From Catenisphaera adipataccumulans (lineage in GTDB: Bacteria; Bacillota_I; Bacilli_A; Erysipelotrichales; Erysipelotrichaceae): a stretch of 64,000 nucleotides of DNA. How positions within the stretch are numbered: position 1 is the stretch's first letter; every line of letters begins with the position of its first letter. The translations under genes and the position numbers were made by a program. The stretch spans positions 1 through 64,000 of the forward strand of contig NZ_JACHHK010000007.1 of the NCBI RefSeq assembly GCF_014202755.1, read 5' to 3'. The notes beneath the pieces are model-generated. The model did no database searches. It saw only the letters and a program-made list of their open reading frames with translations, and was not told the DNA's origin. This document shows positions 26,072 through 34,943 of the stretch, one piece after another.

Positions 26072-26944
26072 AATAATAATACCGGAAAGTATAGCAGTGA
26101 TCAGCAGGATCGTGATGATCCGCAGAATATTTCGACGGCGTTCACCGTAGCGGATCAAGACCAACATGCCCAGTCCCGAATTGGTGATCAGCCCGGAGAG
26201 CAGGGAACCTGATGAGATGCTGCCGGTCGCATACAACTGGGCCAAGATCACGGTTGCGGCACAATTTGGGATCAAACCGATCACGGCGGCCAGCACGGGC
26301 TGAAATACGGTATTGGAAAGCAGGATCGTCCGTAAGGCTTGTTCACCGAACGTTTGGATGATTGCAGTGAGGATCAGCGTGGTCACAAACAAGAAGATCC
26401 AGATCTTGGCCGAACGCAGCAGAACACTGACGGCCATAGGCTTATCTGTATAACAGCACGGACACTGCATGGCCGATCCTTCATAGTCGTCGAATTCATC
26501 GTATTCTTCACCGTTTTCTTCCGGCATATCTTCAAAACGAATAATGTGCTGGCGTTTGCGCAGCAGGAAATCGATCAAATATCCGACGCTGATGCCGAGA
26601 ATGAACTTCATGATCAGCACCCAGCCCAGCGTGGTATACATCGAAGGATTGCTCAGCAAGATGGGGATGGCTTCATCGCTGGTCGAAATCATGACGGCCA
26701 GCAGCGTTCCCATTGTGATGCTGCGCTGTACAAACAACATCGCAGCCAGGACGCTGAACCCGCACTGCGGCAGCAGACCGACCAAGGCACCGATCAAGGG
26801 GCCGAATTTCTGCAGACCGACAAAGATCTTATCATCGGTCTTTGCATTTTGACGGCGTTCGAAATGCTCAATGATCACATAGGTCACAATGAGCAGCGGG
26901 AACATCGTCCATGTATCGTGAAAGCTATCAAGCAGAATGTTCAT
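26057..26944 (-). CDS. Putative ten-TM heavy-metal exporter (ArsP_2/DUF2899; 'putative manganese transporter')
   Basis: A 295-residue membrane protein with two similar halves. Each half has a signature, GLLPQCGFSVLAAMLF in the first and GLIPNCAATVILAQLY in the second, which suggests an internal inverted duplication. A central hydrophilic loop is rich in acidic residues and holds CPCCYTDKP, a possible metal-binding site. The family (PF11449) is annotated as a heavy-metal or manganese exporter on limited evidence. No yybP-ykoY manganese riboswitch was recognised upstream. The ATG at 26944 has an AGGAG site, and the gene follows the terminator of the upstream AI-2E-type gene. Confidence 0.8.
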   Translation of the reverse strand: MNILLDSFHDTWTMFPLLIVTYVIIEHFERRQNAKTDDKIFVGLQKFGPLIGALVGLLPQCGFSVLAAMLFVQRSITMGTLLAVMISTSDEAIPILLSNPSMYTTLGWVLIMKFILGISVGYLIDFLLRKRQHIIRFEDMPEENGEEYDEFDDYEGSAMQCPCCYTDKPMAVSVLLRSAKIWIFLFVTTLILTAIIQTFGEQALRTILLSNTVFQPVLAAVIGLIPNCAATVILAQLYATGSISSGSLLSGLITNSGLGMLVLIRYGERRRNILRIITILLITAILSGIIIQALA

Positions 26945-26982
26945 TTCTTACTCCTCTCAAACCGATACTATACACAAAAACA

Positions 26983-27012
26983 GAAAAAAAGTCACGTCAT
27001 TCAATACGTGAC
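26983..27012 (-). terminator. Terminator of the AI-2E-family gene
   Basis: On the minus strand GTCACGT...ACGTGAC forms a 7-bp stem, followed by seven T. It overlaps the stop codon of the gene. Confidence 0.85.
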
Positions 27013-28128
27013 ATCTTCATCTAAATCGATCTTTTTATCCTTGATCCGTTTGGTAAATAACTGATCCAGTTCGCGATAGCAGAAGGCAAAGATCGGTACG
27101 CCCAGGAACATGCCCAGGATGCCGCCTAGGTTGCCGCCGACGGTGACCGAGAACAAGATCCAGAAACCGGAGAGACCCAGCTGATCGCCCAATACGATCG
27201 GTTTGAGGATATTGCCGTCAAATTGCTGGAGGGCCAGGATGAAGATCAAAAAGAACAACGCATACCAAGGATTGATCAATACCAGAATGATCGCCACCGG
27301 AATGGCTCCCAGGAACGGGCCGAACATCGGGATGACGTTGGTCAGTCCGACAATGAATGCGATCATCGGTGCATACGGCAGTTTCATCAGGGTGACGCCG
27401 ATAAAACATAAGACACCAATGATGATCGAATCCAGAATGGTCCCGACAATGTATTTATCAAAGATATCCAGTGCATCGCGGAACAGGCCGGCCACCACAT
27501 CCGCCGTACGGACCGGGAACGTGCCGTAATTCATTTTCACCAGCACTTTTTTCAGCTTTTCCTTATCCAGGATCATATAGAAGGCTGCTACAGAAGCAAT
27601 GATGAAATTGATCAGACCGCGGATGAACGAAATTGAGAACGATGCGATCTTATCTGCATATTTGGCGATGAACTTCGCAAATGTATGATCCATGCGGCCG
27701 GATTCCAGCAGCGGCACCGAAATGCCGAATTGTTTGTTCAAATGTTTCATATAAGCTGAAAGCTTGTCGGCGTATTTGGCATTGTCGCTGATAAATGTAT
27801 TCAGCGAATCAGCGATGCTCGGGATGATCGCAATGCCCAGCAGGATCAAAAGCAGAAAGAAGACAACGAATACAATAACCAAAGACCACATTCGTTTATG
27901 CTTTGAATTTTTGAAAGCGTGCGCTTCCAGCCACCGTGCCGGCACACGCAGAACGATTGCCATCAGCAGGCCGAAGAAGAAGGCTTTCGCTGCCGAAACG
28001 ATCGTCTTGATCGTCATCCAGAGAATATCCAAATGCCCCAGCAGCAAGCCGACCGCAATGACGATAATAAACGAGACGGAAAGCACGAAGATCCACTTGC
28101 GCATTTCCGAATCCACTTTAATGTGCAT
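27001..28128 (-). CDS. AI-2E-family transporter
   Basis: A 375-residue membrane protein of the AI-2E/TqsA/YdiK family (PF01594). Two N-terminal helices, a long soluble stretch (about residues 100-160) and then five or so helices are visible. Conserved family segments include GLTNVIPMFGPFLGAIPVA and a C-terminal PKIVG-like stretch, here ILKPIVLGDQLGLSGFWI. Members export small molecules or act as Na+/H+ antiporters; the name does not prove an AI-2 role. I chose the ATG at 28128, preceded by GGAGTGA; an in-frame ATG 15 codons upstream lacks such a site. It diverges from the TrmH-like gene. Confidence 0.9.
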   Translation of the reverse strand: MHIKVDSEMRKWIFVLSVSFIIVIAVGLLLGHLDILWMTIKTIVSAAKAFFFGLLMAIVLRVPARWLEAHAFKNSKHKRMWSLVIVFVVFFLLLILLGIAIIPSIADSLNTFISDNAKYADKLSAYMKHLNKQFGISVPLLESGRMDHTFAKFIAKYADKIASFSISFIRGLINFIIASVAAFYMILDKEKLKKVLVKMNYGTFPVRTADVVAGLFRDALDIFDKYIVGTILDSIIIGVLCFIGVTLMKLPYAPMIAFIVGLTNVIPMFGPFLGAIPVAIILVLINPWYALFFLIFILALQQFDGNILKPIVLGDQLGLSGFWILFSVTVGGNLGGILGMFLGVPIFAFCYRELDQLFTKRIKDKKIDLDEDVTY

Positions 28129-28155
28129 ATCAATCACTCCATAACTCCCATATAT

Positions 28156-28194
28156 CTGGCACATAAAATGCAAATTCGCTATAATAATAACATG
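28156..28194 (+). promoter_or_regulatory. Leaderless promoter of the TrmH-family gene
   Basis: CTGGCA (28156-28161), an 18-nt spacer, TATAAT (28180-28185), six nucleotides, then the ATG at 28192. No Shine-Dalgarno sequence is present. Transcription would start at or next to the A of ATG. Confidence 0.55.
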
Positions 28195-28914
28195 AAAAAG
28201 ATATTTATTGGTACAATTTCGTGCAAATCCGTATTAGAGGCTGAAAAACGCCCGGCGATCTGTCTTTATGTCGATTCTAAAAAACGCACTCGTGATATCC
28301 GCTATATCTGCCGGCTGGCTGAGAAAAAAGCCGTACCGGTCGAAAAAACGAACCGTGAAGCACTGGATCGATTGACGGGATCCAAACGGCATGGCGGCAT
28401 CGCGCTAAGTGCCGGACGGCGTATGATTCCATCTGTTTCTGCGGGAATGTCTGGTTTTTTATGCCTGATCGACGGGGTGGAAGATCCATACAATCTCGGC
28501 AGTATCTGCCGGACTTTGTATGCCGCCGGATGCAGTACATTGATCCTGCCGCGGCGCAGCTGGGAGAATGCGGAAAGCACGATCCAGAAAGCGAGCGCCG
28601 GCGCCTATGAGCGCCTGGATATCCGTATGTATGAGGATGCATCGTTGTTGGTGAAACAACTGCAGGCGGATGCGGTCCCGCTGTATTGTGCCTATCGCAA
28701 AGACGCTGTTGAACTGCCTTCGTTCCAATTCCCAGAAACATTTTGTCTGGCGATCGGCGGGGCCCTGCGCGGTCTGCAGGCCGATCTGATCGCCGCTTCC
28801 GCGAAGAATCTTGTCATTCCGTATGAACGGGATTTCCGGAATGCGTTGGATACACCGAGCGCAGCGGCTGTCTTTGCGTATGAATATATTCGACAGAAAA
28901 AGGAGCAATCATGA
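28192..28914 (+). CDS. TrmH/SpoU-family RNA 2'-O-methyltransferase
   Basis: A 240-residue SAM-dependent RNA ribose methyltransferase of the SPOUT class. It has a short N-terminal substrate-binding part, with SKRHGGIALSAGRR, and the knotted catalytic domain. Motif 1 is DGVEDPYNLGSICRTLYAAG, motif 2 is LAIGGALRGL, and motif 3 is NALDTPSAAAVFAYE. Motif 2 carries GGALRGL instead of the more usual GGEGRGL, and motif 3 lacks the common SLN(V/I)S form, so the enzyme is somewhat divergent. The RNA target is unknown. An upstream in-frame ATG at 28168 has no ribosome binding site and overlaps the promoter, so 28192 is preferred. It shares an ATGA overlap with the DUF4438 gene. Confidence 0.85.
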   Translation: MKKIFIGTISCKSVLEAEKRPAICLYVDSKKRTRDIRYICRLAEKKAVPVEKTNREALDRLTGSKRHGGIALSAGRRMIPSVSAGMSGFLCLIDGVEDPYNLGSICRTLYAAGCSTLILPRRSWENAESTIQKASAGAYERLDIRMYEDASLLVKQLQADAVPLYCAYRKDAVELPSFQFPETFCLAIGGALRGLQADLIAASAKNLVIPYERDFRNALDTPSAAAVFAYEYIRQKKEQS

Positions 28915-29780
28915 TGAATATCAATAAGGAACAATTAATAAAAATGGCCGTGAACGGTCAGGTCGATCATCCCCGTATGGGGCATTTCTATGTCGGCTGC
29001 GACGGTAAGGGAAGACTGCCGGTCGGCACCGGCGGCATCGTTTACAACCGTGAGATCGGAGATCCATGCATGAACCTTGCCGGCGATCATGTCGAACCTG
29101 GTGTCACCATTGCCAATCCTTCAGACCGTGAGAATCATGCCTTGGAGACGCTGGCCTGCATCGGCAACGAAGCGATCGTATTGAACGGACCGGCGGAAGG
29201 GGCGGTCGGCTATGTGACGGGGACCCATGGCGGTGTCGATCATACAATGCTTTATTTTCCGCATGAAGAGATCGAAAAAATGACGGGACATGAACAGTTT
29301 CTGGTCAAAGCATATGGTCAGGGCCTGAAACTGCTCGATTATCCGGAGATTTATATGATGAATATCGATCCGGATCTTCTGCTCAGCATGCCGATCAAGG
29401 AGCATGAACTATATCTTGAATTTCCGGTGGTGACGATCCTGCCGCCTTATTTGATGGGTGCCGGATTGGGACAATCTACCATGATGGAAGGCGATTATGA
29501 CATCATGACCCAGGATGAAGAGAGTGTTTATAAGTATGGGATCCATGAGCTTCGTTTCGGCGATTTTGTCGCTGTACAGGATCACGAAACAACTTATGGA
29601 CCGCATTATCAGAAAGGCTCCTGCACCATCGGTGTCGTCGTACACAGCGACTCCTTTACCAGCGGACATGGTCCGGGCTTGACCGTCGTGGCAACATGTG
29701 AAAGCCGGATCTTGATGCCGTATATTGACAAAAATGCAAACATAAAAACATACATGGAAGGAATGCAGCGTAAACTATGA
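28911..29780 (+). CDS. DUF4438 domain protein
   Basis: A 289-residue protein matching the DUF4438 family (PF14505, with the Thermotoga TM1086 structure). Segments that support this are GIVYNREIGDPC, AGDHVEPGVTIANP, AIVLNGPAEGAVGYVTGTHGGVDH and DFVAVQDHETTYGPHYQKGSCTIGVVVH. Several His and Asp residues are conserved, but no catalytic role is established. It overlaps the TrmH-like gene and priA by 4 nt each (ATGA), so it is tightly locked in an information-processing operon. A role in nucleic acid metabolism is only a guess from context. Confidence 0.82.
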   Translation: MMNINKEQLIKMAVNGQVDHPRMGHFYVGCDGKGRLPVGTGGIVYNREIGDPCMNLAGDHVEPGVTIANPSDRENHALETLACIGNEAIVLNGPAEGAVGYVTGTHGGVDHTMLYFPHEEIEKMTGHEQFLVKAYGQGLKLLDYPEIYMMNIDPDLLLSMPIKEHELYLEFPVVTILPPYLMGAGLGQSTMMEGDYDIMTQDEESVYKYGIHELRFGDFVAVQDHETTYGPHYQKGSCTIGVVVHSDSFTSGHGPGLTVVATCESRILMPYIDKNANIKTYMEGMQRKL

Positions 29781-31894
29781 TCTATATCGATGTGCTGGTC
29801 GAATACGATGTGCTGAAACTGAACCGGCCGTTTACGTATGCCTGCCGTCAGCCGGTCGAACCGGGCTGCCGCGTACGTGTCCTGTTCCGCAATCGGGAAG
29901 TCATCGGTTATGTGACCGCAGTACATGAACAGACACATCTGCAAAAAGTCAGCGAAGTGCTCGAAGTAGTCGATCCCAAACCGCTGCTCAATGAAGAGCT
30001 CTCAGAACTCTCGGAATGGATGAGTCATACGTATGTCTGTCCGCGGATCTCCTGTCTGAAGACCATGCTGCCGCCGGCTTTGAAACCCGAGAAAACACAT
30101 TCAAAAGTCATCATGGAAGACTGGGCTGAGCTTGGCGATCCTGTTGAATTGACGGAAAAACAACGGGCGTACCGCGATGCTTTTGAATATCCTTTACCAG
30201 CGCGTGAATTCCGCCGTCAGTCTGCCGGTCTGGCGCGCACATTGATCAAAAAAGGTGCAGTTCGTCTCTTTAAAAAAGAAAAAGAATCAAAGCCAGTTAT
30301 GCCGGTCGGAACGGATACCAATTTTACGCTGACCGAGGAACAAAAAGCGGCTGTTCAGACCATTGCCGAAGGCAGTGATTCACTTTATCTTCTGCACGGC
30401 GTGACGGGATCCGGCAAAACGGAAGTCTTTTTGCAGCTGGCACAGAAAACACTTGATGCCGGACGTCAAGTGCTTTTTCTCGTACCGGAGATTGGTCTGA
30501 CCCCGTTGATGATCGAACGTGTTACAGCCCGTTTCGGTGCCAATATCGCGATTTATCATTCACGGCTGACCGCACAAGAAAAATATCGTCAATACCGTGC
30601 CGTGCAGGAAGGAAAGACCGCGATCGTTGTCGGTACGCGGTCGGCCGTGTTCATGCCGTTTTCTAAACTGGGTTTGATCTTGATGGACGAAGAACACGAC
30701 GGCAGTTATAAGCAGGACAATCTGCCGCGTTATCAAACCCGCGACATCGTCCGCTGGCGGGCAGCGTATCATACATGCAAAGCCGTATTTGCTTCGGCAA
30801 CGCCCGCTTTGGAATCGTACAGCCGTGCCTTGAATCAAACCTATCACCTGGTCGAACTTAAGCATCGCATTTATCAGAACCTGCCGGAAATCCGCCTGCT
30901 GGATATGCGCAGGGAACCGCGTCAGGATGCTTTGGCAAAAACGTTGATCGATGCGATCCGCCAGCGCCTGGCGGATCATGAACAGACAATATTATTGCTC
31001 AACCGCCGCGGATATTTACCCATTGTCCGCTGTGCAGAATGCGGCACGGTGCTGACATGTCCGGACTGTGGCATCGCACTGACCTATCATAAACGCGAGG
31101 ATGTTTTAAAATGTCATAGCTGCGGACGAATTTTTGCGTTTGATCATATTTGTCCCACATGCGGCAGCACACATTTTTTTCAAGCTTCGCTGGGCACAGA
31201 AAAACTGGAAGAACAGGTCCGCCAGTTGTTTCCGACCGCCTCGATCCTGCGCATGGATGCCGACAGCACTCGAAAAAAACACGCCCATGAAAAGATCCTC
31301 AGCGAATTCCAGGCACATGGAGATATCCTGCTGGGGACCCAGATGGTTGCCAAAGGTCTGGATTTTGAACGCGTCACGCTGGTTGGTATTTTACAGGCGG
31401 ATGCATCATTGGCACGAATGGACTATCGTTCGGCAGAAACAGCGTATGAAATGTTGGAACAGGCGGCCGGCCGCAGCGGACGCGGGACACGTGCCGGCAT
31501 CGTGATGATCCAGACATTTGATCCGGATCATTATGTGATGCAGGCTGTGGTGAAGCACGATTATCAACAATTTTTCCGCAAAGAAATGAAGTACCGCCGT
31601 TTAGGCGTCTATCCGCCGTTTGTCTTTTTGTGTTCTGTCTTGTTCAGCGCCGGCAATGCGCAGAAAGCGCTGCAGGCAGCCAGTGATGCGAAAGCATTTT
31701 GTGCAGGATTTGACGTCATTGGTCCGACGGAGATCTCCATGCGGCAGCGCCGTCCGCGTTTTCGCATCGTGATCAAATCATCATCAAAACAAAAACTGGT
31801 GAAAATGGTACAGGAACTGGCAGACCGCCACCAGAGATTATTTTCAACGGTATCCATCAGCATCAATATGGATCCGTATATGTTGGAGGAGTAA
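29777..31894 (+). CDS. priA: Primosomal replication-restart helicase PriA
   Basis: A 705-residue DNA helicase that reloads the replisome at collapsed forks. It has an N-terminal 3'-DNA-binding domain, Walker A GVTGSGKTE at about 208-216, a DEEH box near residue 300, and zinc-binding cysteines in CAECGTVLTCPDCG, CHSCG and CPTCGS. The helicase motifs GTQMVAKGLDFERVTLVG and EQAAGRSGRG are complete. It shares an ATGA overlap with the DUF4438 gene and lies 1 nt from rsmB. In most Bacillota def and fmt follow priA; here they are absent from this position. Confidence 0.96.
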   Translation: MIYIDVLVEYDVLKLNRPFTYACRQPVEPGCRVRVLFRNREVIGYVTAVHEQTHLQKVSEVLEVVDPKPLLNEELSELSEWMSHTYVCPRISCLKTMLPPALKPEKTHSKVIMEDWAELGDPVELTEKQRAYRDAFEYPLPAREFRRQSAGLARTLIKKGAVRLFKKEKESKPVMPVGTDTNFTLTEEQKAAVQTIAEGSDSLYLLHGVTGSGKTEVFLQLAQKTLDAGRQVLFLVPEIGLTPLMIERVTARFGANIAIYHSRLTAQEKYRQYRAVQEGKTAIVVGTRSAVFMPFSKLGLILMDEEHDGSYKQDNLPRYQTRDIVRWRAAYHTCKAVFASATPALESYSRALNQTYHLVELKHRIYQNLPEIRLLDMRREPRQDALAKTLIDAIRQRLADHEQTILLLNRRGYLPIVRCAECGTVLTCPDCGIALTYHKREDVLKCHSCGRIFAFDHICPTCGSTHFFQASLGTEKLEEQVRQLFPTASILRMDADSTRKKHAHEKILSEFQAHGDILLGTQMVAKGLDFERVTLVGILQADASLARMDYRSAETAYEMLEQAAGRSGRGTRAGIVMIQTFDPDHYVMQAVVKHDYQQFFRKEMKYRRLGVYPPFVFLCSVLFSAGNAQKALQAASDAKAFCAGFDVIGPTEISMRQRRPRFRIVIKSSSKQKLVKMVQELADRHQRLFSTVSISINMDPYMLEE

Positions 31895-31895
31895 T

Positions 31896-33116
31896 ATGCG
31901 GCAATGGATCTATCAAGCTTTATGCGCCATCGTATTGGATGGACAATATTCCAATCTCTATATTCGAAAGCATCTGAACGAGCTGGATCAGAAAGATCAG
32001 GCGCTGGCCACCCGGATCGTCTATGGGACCCTTCAGAACCTGCTTTTCTGCGAGGCGCTTTGGCAGCCGTATGTTAAACGTGTACAGCCTAAGCTCGGCG
32101 TCTTATTGTCCATGAGCGCCTATCAGCTCTATTTTCTCGATGCGGTGCCGGCGTATGCGGTCATTGATGAGGCAGTGAACATCGCCCGCAAAACTGCCCC
32201 CAAAAGTGCCGGTTTCATCAATGCCGTTCTGCGGAAAGTGGACCGAAGGGAATTTCGTATGCCGGATGATCCAATAGAAGCCCTGTCGCTGAAGAGTTCC
32301 GTGCCGCTGTGGCTGATTCGTTTATGGACTGCGCAGTATGGTGCAAAAAAAGCCGAACAATGTACCATGGCAACAACGGCCATCCTGCCGGTCTATGTAC
32401 GGCGGAATCCGCTGCGTATTTCCAAAGCAGCTTTTGAAAATGCCCCACACATCCAAAGAATTGGAGATGACTGGATCTACATAGGACATGATCTGGCTTC
32501 TGACTTGTTGTATCAAGAAGGAAAGCTTACTGTTCAGGAAACTGGATCGTATCAAATCAGTCAGTTTGTCGGACCGAAGGCCGGGGACCGCATTCTCGAT
32601 GCCTGCGCGGCACCGGGCACCAAAACCACGGCCATGGCAGAATGCATGAATGATCAAGGATGGATCGATGCGCTGGATCTGCATGCGCATCGGGTCAAAC
32701 TGATCCAAAAGGACTGCCGACGGCTGCATCTGGCCTGTATTCATCCCCGTGTCATGGACGCCTGTGCCATCGATGATCTGGGTCTGTATGACCGCATTTT
32801 GTGCGATGTGCCATGCACCGGTTTCGGCGTGATGGCCCGCAAACCGGATATCAAGTGCCGTTTAAAACCGGAAAACATTGATGAGATCCTGCCGGTACAG
32901 AAAGCAATACTGTCATCGTGCAGCCAGCATCTGAAAGCCGGCGGCACATTGGTCTATTCAACTTGTACGATCAATAAAAAGGAAAACGAGCGACAGATCG
33001 AAAGTTTTCTTGATGCTCATCCGGATTTCAGGCTGGAAGCAATGCAGACCCTGTTTCCGGATCAACAGCACGACGGCTTCTTTATGGCCCGCTTAAAACG
33101 TGTGGCATCCAAATAA
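31896..33116 (+). CDS. rsmB: 16S rRNA (cytosine-967 C5)-methyltransferase RsmB
   Basis: A 406-residue SAM-dependent methyltransferase that makes m5C967 in 16S rRNA. The N-terminal 130 or so residues form a NusB-like RNA-binding domain (LYIRKHLNELDQKDQALATRIVYGTLQ). The catalytic domain has the SAM motif DACAAPGTKTTAMAE near residue 234, VPCTGFGVMARKPDIK near 305, and the second catalytic Cys in YSTCTINKKENE. It is translated immediately after priA. The stop is followed by an extended -10 promoter for rlmN, but readthrough is likely because no terminator is seen. Confidence 0.95.
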   Translation: MRQWIYQALCAIVLDGQYSNLYIRKHLNELDQKDQALATRIVYGTLQNLLFCEALWQPYVKRVQPKLGVLLSMSAYQLYFLDAVPAYAVIDEAVNIARKTAPKSAGFINAVLRKVDRREFRMPDDPIEALSLKSSVPLWLIRLWTAQYGAKKAEQCTMATTAILPVYVRRNPLRISKAAFENAPHIQRIGDDWIYIGHDLASDLLYQEGKLTVQETGSYQISQFVGPKAGDRILDACAAPGTKTTAMAECMNDQGWIDALDLHAHRVKLIQKDCRRLHLACIHPRVMDACAIDDLGLYDRILCDVPCTGFGVMARKPDIKCRLKPENIDEILPVQKAILSSCSQHLKAGGTLVYSTCTINKKENERQIESFLDAHPDFRLEAMQTLFPDQQHDGFFMARLKRVASK

Positions 33117-33122
33117 GAATCT

Positions 33123-33130
33123 GTTATAAT
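33123..33130 (+). promoter_or_regulatory. Extended -10 promoter of rlmN
   Basis: TGTTATAAT at 33122-33130 is an extended -10 element without a convincing -35 box. It would start transcription near 33137, just before the GGGGG ribosome binding site of rlmN. Confidence 0.45.
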
Positions 33131-33156
33131 AGGAACATACAGAATGGGGGTACTTT

Positions 33157-34203
33157 GTGCAAAGTTTGTTTGACTTCAATTTTGAGCAAATGAAAGAAAT
33201 GGCGGAAGATCATGGCTGGAAAGGTTACCGCGGACAGCAGATCTTTGAATGGCTGTACCGCCATCGGGCCTGTTCCATCGACGAGATGACCACGCTGAGC
33301 AAAGAAACACGCGAAGTGCTCAAGGACCAATATGCACTGAATCCGCTGGAATTGGTCAAACAGCAAGTATCCCGTGACGGCACGACCAAATTTCTGTTCC
33401 GTACGCATGACGGTGCGTTATTGGAAAGTGTTTTGATGGTCTTTGATTACGGCAACAGCATCTGTGTTTCCAGTCAGGTCGGCTGCAATATGGGCTGTGC
33501 GTTCTGTGCCAGCGGTCTGACCAAGAAGATCCGCAATCTGACATCTGGTGAAATGGTCGGTCAGGTGATGTACGTGCAGAATGAATTGGATAAGCGGCAG
33601 GAACGGCTTTCTCATGTGGTCGTGATGGGCACCGGGGAGCCGTTTGATAATTATGAAAATGTGATGAACTTTACGTCGACGGTCAACCATGACCGCGGTC
33701 TGGCCATCAGCAGCCGGCACATCACGATTTCCACCTGCGGCATCGTTCCGCGCATTTACGATTTTGCGGATGCACATACACAGTACAATCTGGCGGTCAG
33801 TCTGCATGCGCCCAACGATAAGCTGCGCAGTCAGCTGATGCCGGTCAACCGTGCTTATCCGCTGGCGGAACTGATGAAGGCCATTGACTACTACACGAAG
33901 ACCAACAATCGTCGTCTGACGTTTGAATATATTTTACTGGATGGGGTGAACAACCGTCCGGAACATGCGCGTCAGCTGGCGCGTTTATTAAAGGGGCTGA
34001 ATGCGTACGTGAATTTAATTCCGTACAATGCGGTGGAAGAAAATCAATTCCGCAGCGTCAGCCGTCAAAAAGCGATGGTGTTTTACGACTTGCTCATGAA
34101 ACAAAACATTCGCTGTACGATTCGTAAGGAACACGGCAATGACATTGATGCGGCATGCGGTCAGTTACGGATCAAAGAGATGAAGAAAGGGAACGGACAA
34201 TGA
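33157..34203 (+). CDS. rlmN: Dual-specificity 23S rRNA/tRNA (adenine C2) methyltransferase RlmN
   Basis: A 348-residue radical-SAM enzyme that methylates C2 of A2503 in 23S rRNA and A37 of some tRNAs. The cluster motif is CNMGCAFCASG (CxxxCxxC), preceded by GNSICVSSQVG. MGTGEPFDNYENV and SISTCGIVPRI-type sequence (ITISTCGIVPRIYDFA) follow. The C-terminal Cys that forms the methyl-carrying thioether pair is in DAACGQLR. The start is GTG at 33157, preceded by GGGGG at 33146-33150. No other start gives the full N-terminal domain. It shares an ATGA overlap with stp. Confidence 0.96.
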   Translation: MQSLFDFNFEQMKEMAEDHGWKGYRGQQIFEWLYRHRACSIDEMTTLSKETREVLKDQYALNPLELVKQQVSRDGTTKFLFRTHDGALLESVLMVFDYGNSICVSSQVGCNMGCAFCASGLTKKIRNLTSGEMVGQVMYVQNELDKRQERLSHVVVMGTGEPFDNYENVMNFTSTVNHDRGLAISSRHITISTCGIVPRIYDFADAHTQYNLAVSLHAPNDKLRSQLMPVNRAYPLAELMKAIDYYTKTNNRRLTFEYILLDGVNNRPEHARQLARLLKGLNAYVNLIPYNAVEENQFRSVSRQKAMVFYDLLMKQNIRCTIRKEHGNDIDAACGQLRIKEMKKGNGQ

Positions 34204-34940
34204 TCAAAGCTTTCGGACAAACAGACATCGGCTGTGTGAGAAAAGAAAACGAAGATGACTTCTGCGTCTTTTCGAATGCGCACGAAGACTGGATCGCAGC
34301 AGTCTGTGACGGCATCGGCGGCAGTGCCGGCGGAGAGGTTGCCAGCAAGATCGCCGTGCGGACCTTGAAGGAAGCGTTTGAAAAAGCGCCGGAATTCATG
34401 AAAGATTCGCAGGTCAACGACTGGATCCAGTCGACATTGAACAAAGCTAACGATGCCATCTACTATAAGGGTCTGCATTCAGACGATGAAAAGGGAATGG
34501 GCACAACTTGTGTCGGTGCCATCATCACCGGGGATTCGACCTATATTTTTAATGTCGGCGATTCCCGCATCTATGCGGACTACACCGAAGGTCTGGTGCA
34601 GATGAGCGAAGACCATAGTGTGGTCGCACGTCTTTTGCGCAGCGGACAGATCACTCCTGAGGAAGCCAAAACACATGTGCAGCGCAATACGCTGACCAAC
34701 GCCTTGGGAATCTGGCGTGTTTTTCAAATTGATATTCATAAAATCGATCCGGGATACCAGTATTTATTGATCTCCAGTGATGGGCTGCATGGCTATGTTG
34801 CACATGATGATATACAAGCCATTGTTGAAAATCAAGACCTCGATGTCAAGACTAAGACCGAGGCGCTGATTGCCCGCGCCAACAATGCCGGCGGCTATGA
34901 CAACTGTACCGTGATCGTCTTGGAAAATGTTAAGGAGTAA
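34200..34940 (+). CDS. stp: PP2C-type serine/threonine phosphatase (Stp/PrpC)
   Basis: A 246-residue metal-dependent protein phosphatase that reverses PrkC phosphorylation. It has the PP2C motifs: QTDIGCVRKENEDDF at the N-terminus, VCDGIGGSAGGEVAS with metal-binding Asp and Gly, GTTCVGAII, NVGDSRIY, SEDHSVVARLL, LISSDGLHGYV and the final GGYDNCTVIVL. It is complete. The ATG at 34200 follows AAAGGGAACGG and overlaps the rlmN stop. It forms the usual phosphatase-kinase pair with prkC 3 nt downstream. Confidence 0.96.
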   Translation: MIKAFGQTDIGCVRKENEDDFCVFSNAHEDWIAAVCDGIGGSAGGEVASKIAVRTLKEAFEKAPEFMKDSQVNDWIQSTLNKANDAIYYKGLHSDDEKGMGTTCVGAIITGDSTYIFNVGDSRIYADYTEGLVQMSEDHSVVARLLRSGQITPEEAKTHVQRNTLTNALGIWRVFQIDIHKIDPGYQYLLISSDGLHGYVAHDDIQAIVENQDLDVKTKTEALIARANNAGGYDNCTVIVLENVKE

Positions 34941-34943
34941 CGA

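Noticed and set aside
26945-27000. A manganese (yybP-ykoY) riboswitch before the putative metal exporter.
   Set aside because: The gap is only 56 nt and is filled by the terminator of the upstream gene; no riboswitch core is visible.
26339-27064. A 241-codon open frame on the plus strand opposite the ArsP_2-like gene.
   Set aside because: It is rich in Gln, His and Asp in a pattern expected from the complement of a membrane-protein gene, has no ribosome binding site and spans two minus-strand genes.
27919-28191. An N-terminal extension of the TrmH-family protein by about 90 residues.
   Set aside because: The extension overlaps the opposite-strand transporter gene and its promoter and lacks family similarity; the knot-domain protein starts at 28192.
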